Source: JAFARE01 sp963777285 (lineage in GTDB: Bacteria; Chloroflexota; Dormibacteria; Aeolococcales; Aeolococcaceae). Taken from it: a stretch of DNA of 64,000 nt. Positions 63,702-64,000 of the stretch are shown one piece after another; positions within the stretch are counted from its first letter, which is position 1; the number at the start of each line of letters is the position of its first letter. Made by a program: the position numbers and the translations under genes. Where the stretch lies: the NCBI GenBank assembly GCA_963777285.1, contig CAVZPR010000002.1, positions 620,001 to 684,000 of the forward strand, read 5' to 3'. The notes beneath the pieces are model-generated. The model saw only the letters and a list, made by a program, of their open reading frames with translations, searched no databases and was not told the origin of the DNA.

Positions 63702-64000
63702 TCAGCGGCGTCGCGCCACCACGACACATGTTTCTGACAATTGCGTCGCCAACATGCCCGTCCAGCCGTCGCAGATCCGCTCGACGGTGAGCCCGCCACG
63801 GGCGAACAGCCGCGGTATCGAGTCGAAGGGACACAGCCACGCACTCGTGTGCTGCACGGCCACGCGTCCGTCGTCGAAGACGGCGACCTCGCGCATCACG
63901 TACGTGTTGCTTCGCCGGTCGTACGTGCTGTCCCCCAGCAGCAGGTGGCGGCGGTCGGCGAGCAGCGACCGCGAGGCGACCTCCCACCACTCCAGCCGCC
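63702..64000 (-). CDS. C-terminal fragment, possibly a methyltransferase-type protein
   Basis: The last 98 residues of a gene that starts beyond the right edge. The visible part (LLLGDSTYDRRSNTYVMREV; VAVQHTSAWLCPFDSIPRLF; GGLTVERICDGWTGMLATQL then SETCVVVARRR) has the alternating strands and terminal V-V-A-R-R-R typical of the C-terminus of class I SAM methyltransferases, but no catalytic motif is visible. Family unproven. Confidence 0.45.
   Translation of the reverse strand, partial: RLEWWEVASRSLLADRRHLLLGDSTYDRRSNTYVMREVAVFDDGRVAVQHTSAWLCPFDSIPRLFARGGLTVERICDGWTGMLATQLSETCVVVARRR

Overview
The window is very GC-rich bacterial DNA, almost fully coding, with many short gene overlaps. Several traits fit a deep-branching Terrabacteria lineage. 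These are a CIRCE-controlled solitary groEL, a Gram-positive-type LexA box (CGAAC-N4-GTTCG) in front of a DUF222/HNH gene, a PE-ligase-polymerase LigD with Ku, an intein at the catalytic tyrosine of GyrA, an ATP-type PEP carboxykinase, crotonyl-CoA carboxylase/reductase with a methylmalonyl-CoA mutase, and about eighteen genes whose -10 hexamer lies only 6-11 bases before the start codon, so that their mRNAs should be leaderless. Candidatus Dormibacterota or a relative of Chloroflexota/Actinomycetota is my best guess. This is inference; no rRNA or tRNA gene was seen to settle it.

Layout. 1-4.3 kb: a partial SAM-hydrolase-like gene, small exported proteins and groEL. 4.3-11.5 kb: a minus-strand run headed by an SMC/RecF-like ATPase, a HEPN-like protein and a PD-(D/E)xK-like protein, followed by a TY-Chap/YbjN-like protein and two small proteins, with a divergent HD-domain gene. 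This run is the best candidate for an undescribed defence-type system. 11.6-25 kb: TfoX-like, PadR, SDR, DUF4242, SOS-controlled HNH endonuclease, zincin-like protein, AtuA pair, secreted lipase, ECF sigma factor, glycerate kinase, IlvE and a frame-broken pckA. 25-28.3 kb: a methyltransferase coupled to bioB, and an MFS exporter. 28.3-36.8 kb: an island of four zinc-ribbon membrane proteins (two are PrsW-like paralogues) with ccr and an S53 lipoprotein protease. 36.8-44.1 kb: methylmalonyl-CoA mutase large subunit, an S51-peptidase/CysRS-tail fusion, an RpiB variant, QueG, a LysM/transglycosylase and a DDAH-like enzyme.

44.1-51.6 kb: a compact structured RNA element without a nearby nuclease gene, a phosphate permease with its DUF47 partner, and a DNA end-joining block (pseudo-ligase, ku, HNH, ligD). 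51.6-58.6 kb: gyrB-plsX-gyrA with overlapping joints; GyrB has an altered TOPRIM motif and GyrA carries a 419-residue LAGLIDADG intein. 58.6-64 kb: universal stress protein divergent from a two-gene TrkA potassium-uptake regulator pair, a 70-bp tandem repeat, a 48-residue zinc-ribbon gene, a dienelactone hydrolase, an EF-G-like GTPase and a partial gene at the right edge.

Two genes (pckA, ligD) are each broken by one extra G in a GGG run and are otherwise intact. This pattern suggests assembly or sequencing error more than decay, so other frame breaks here should be viewed the same way.
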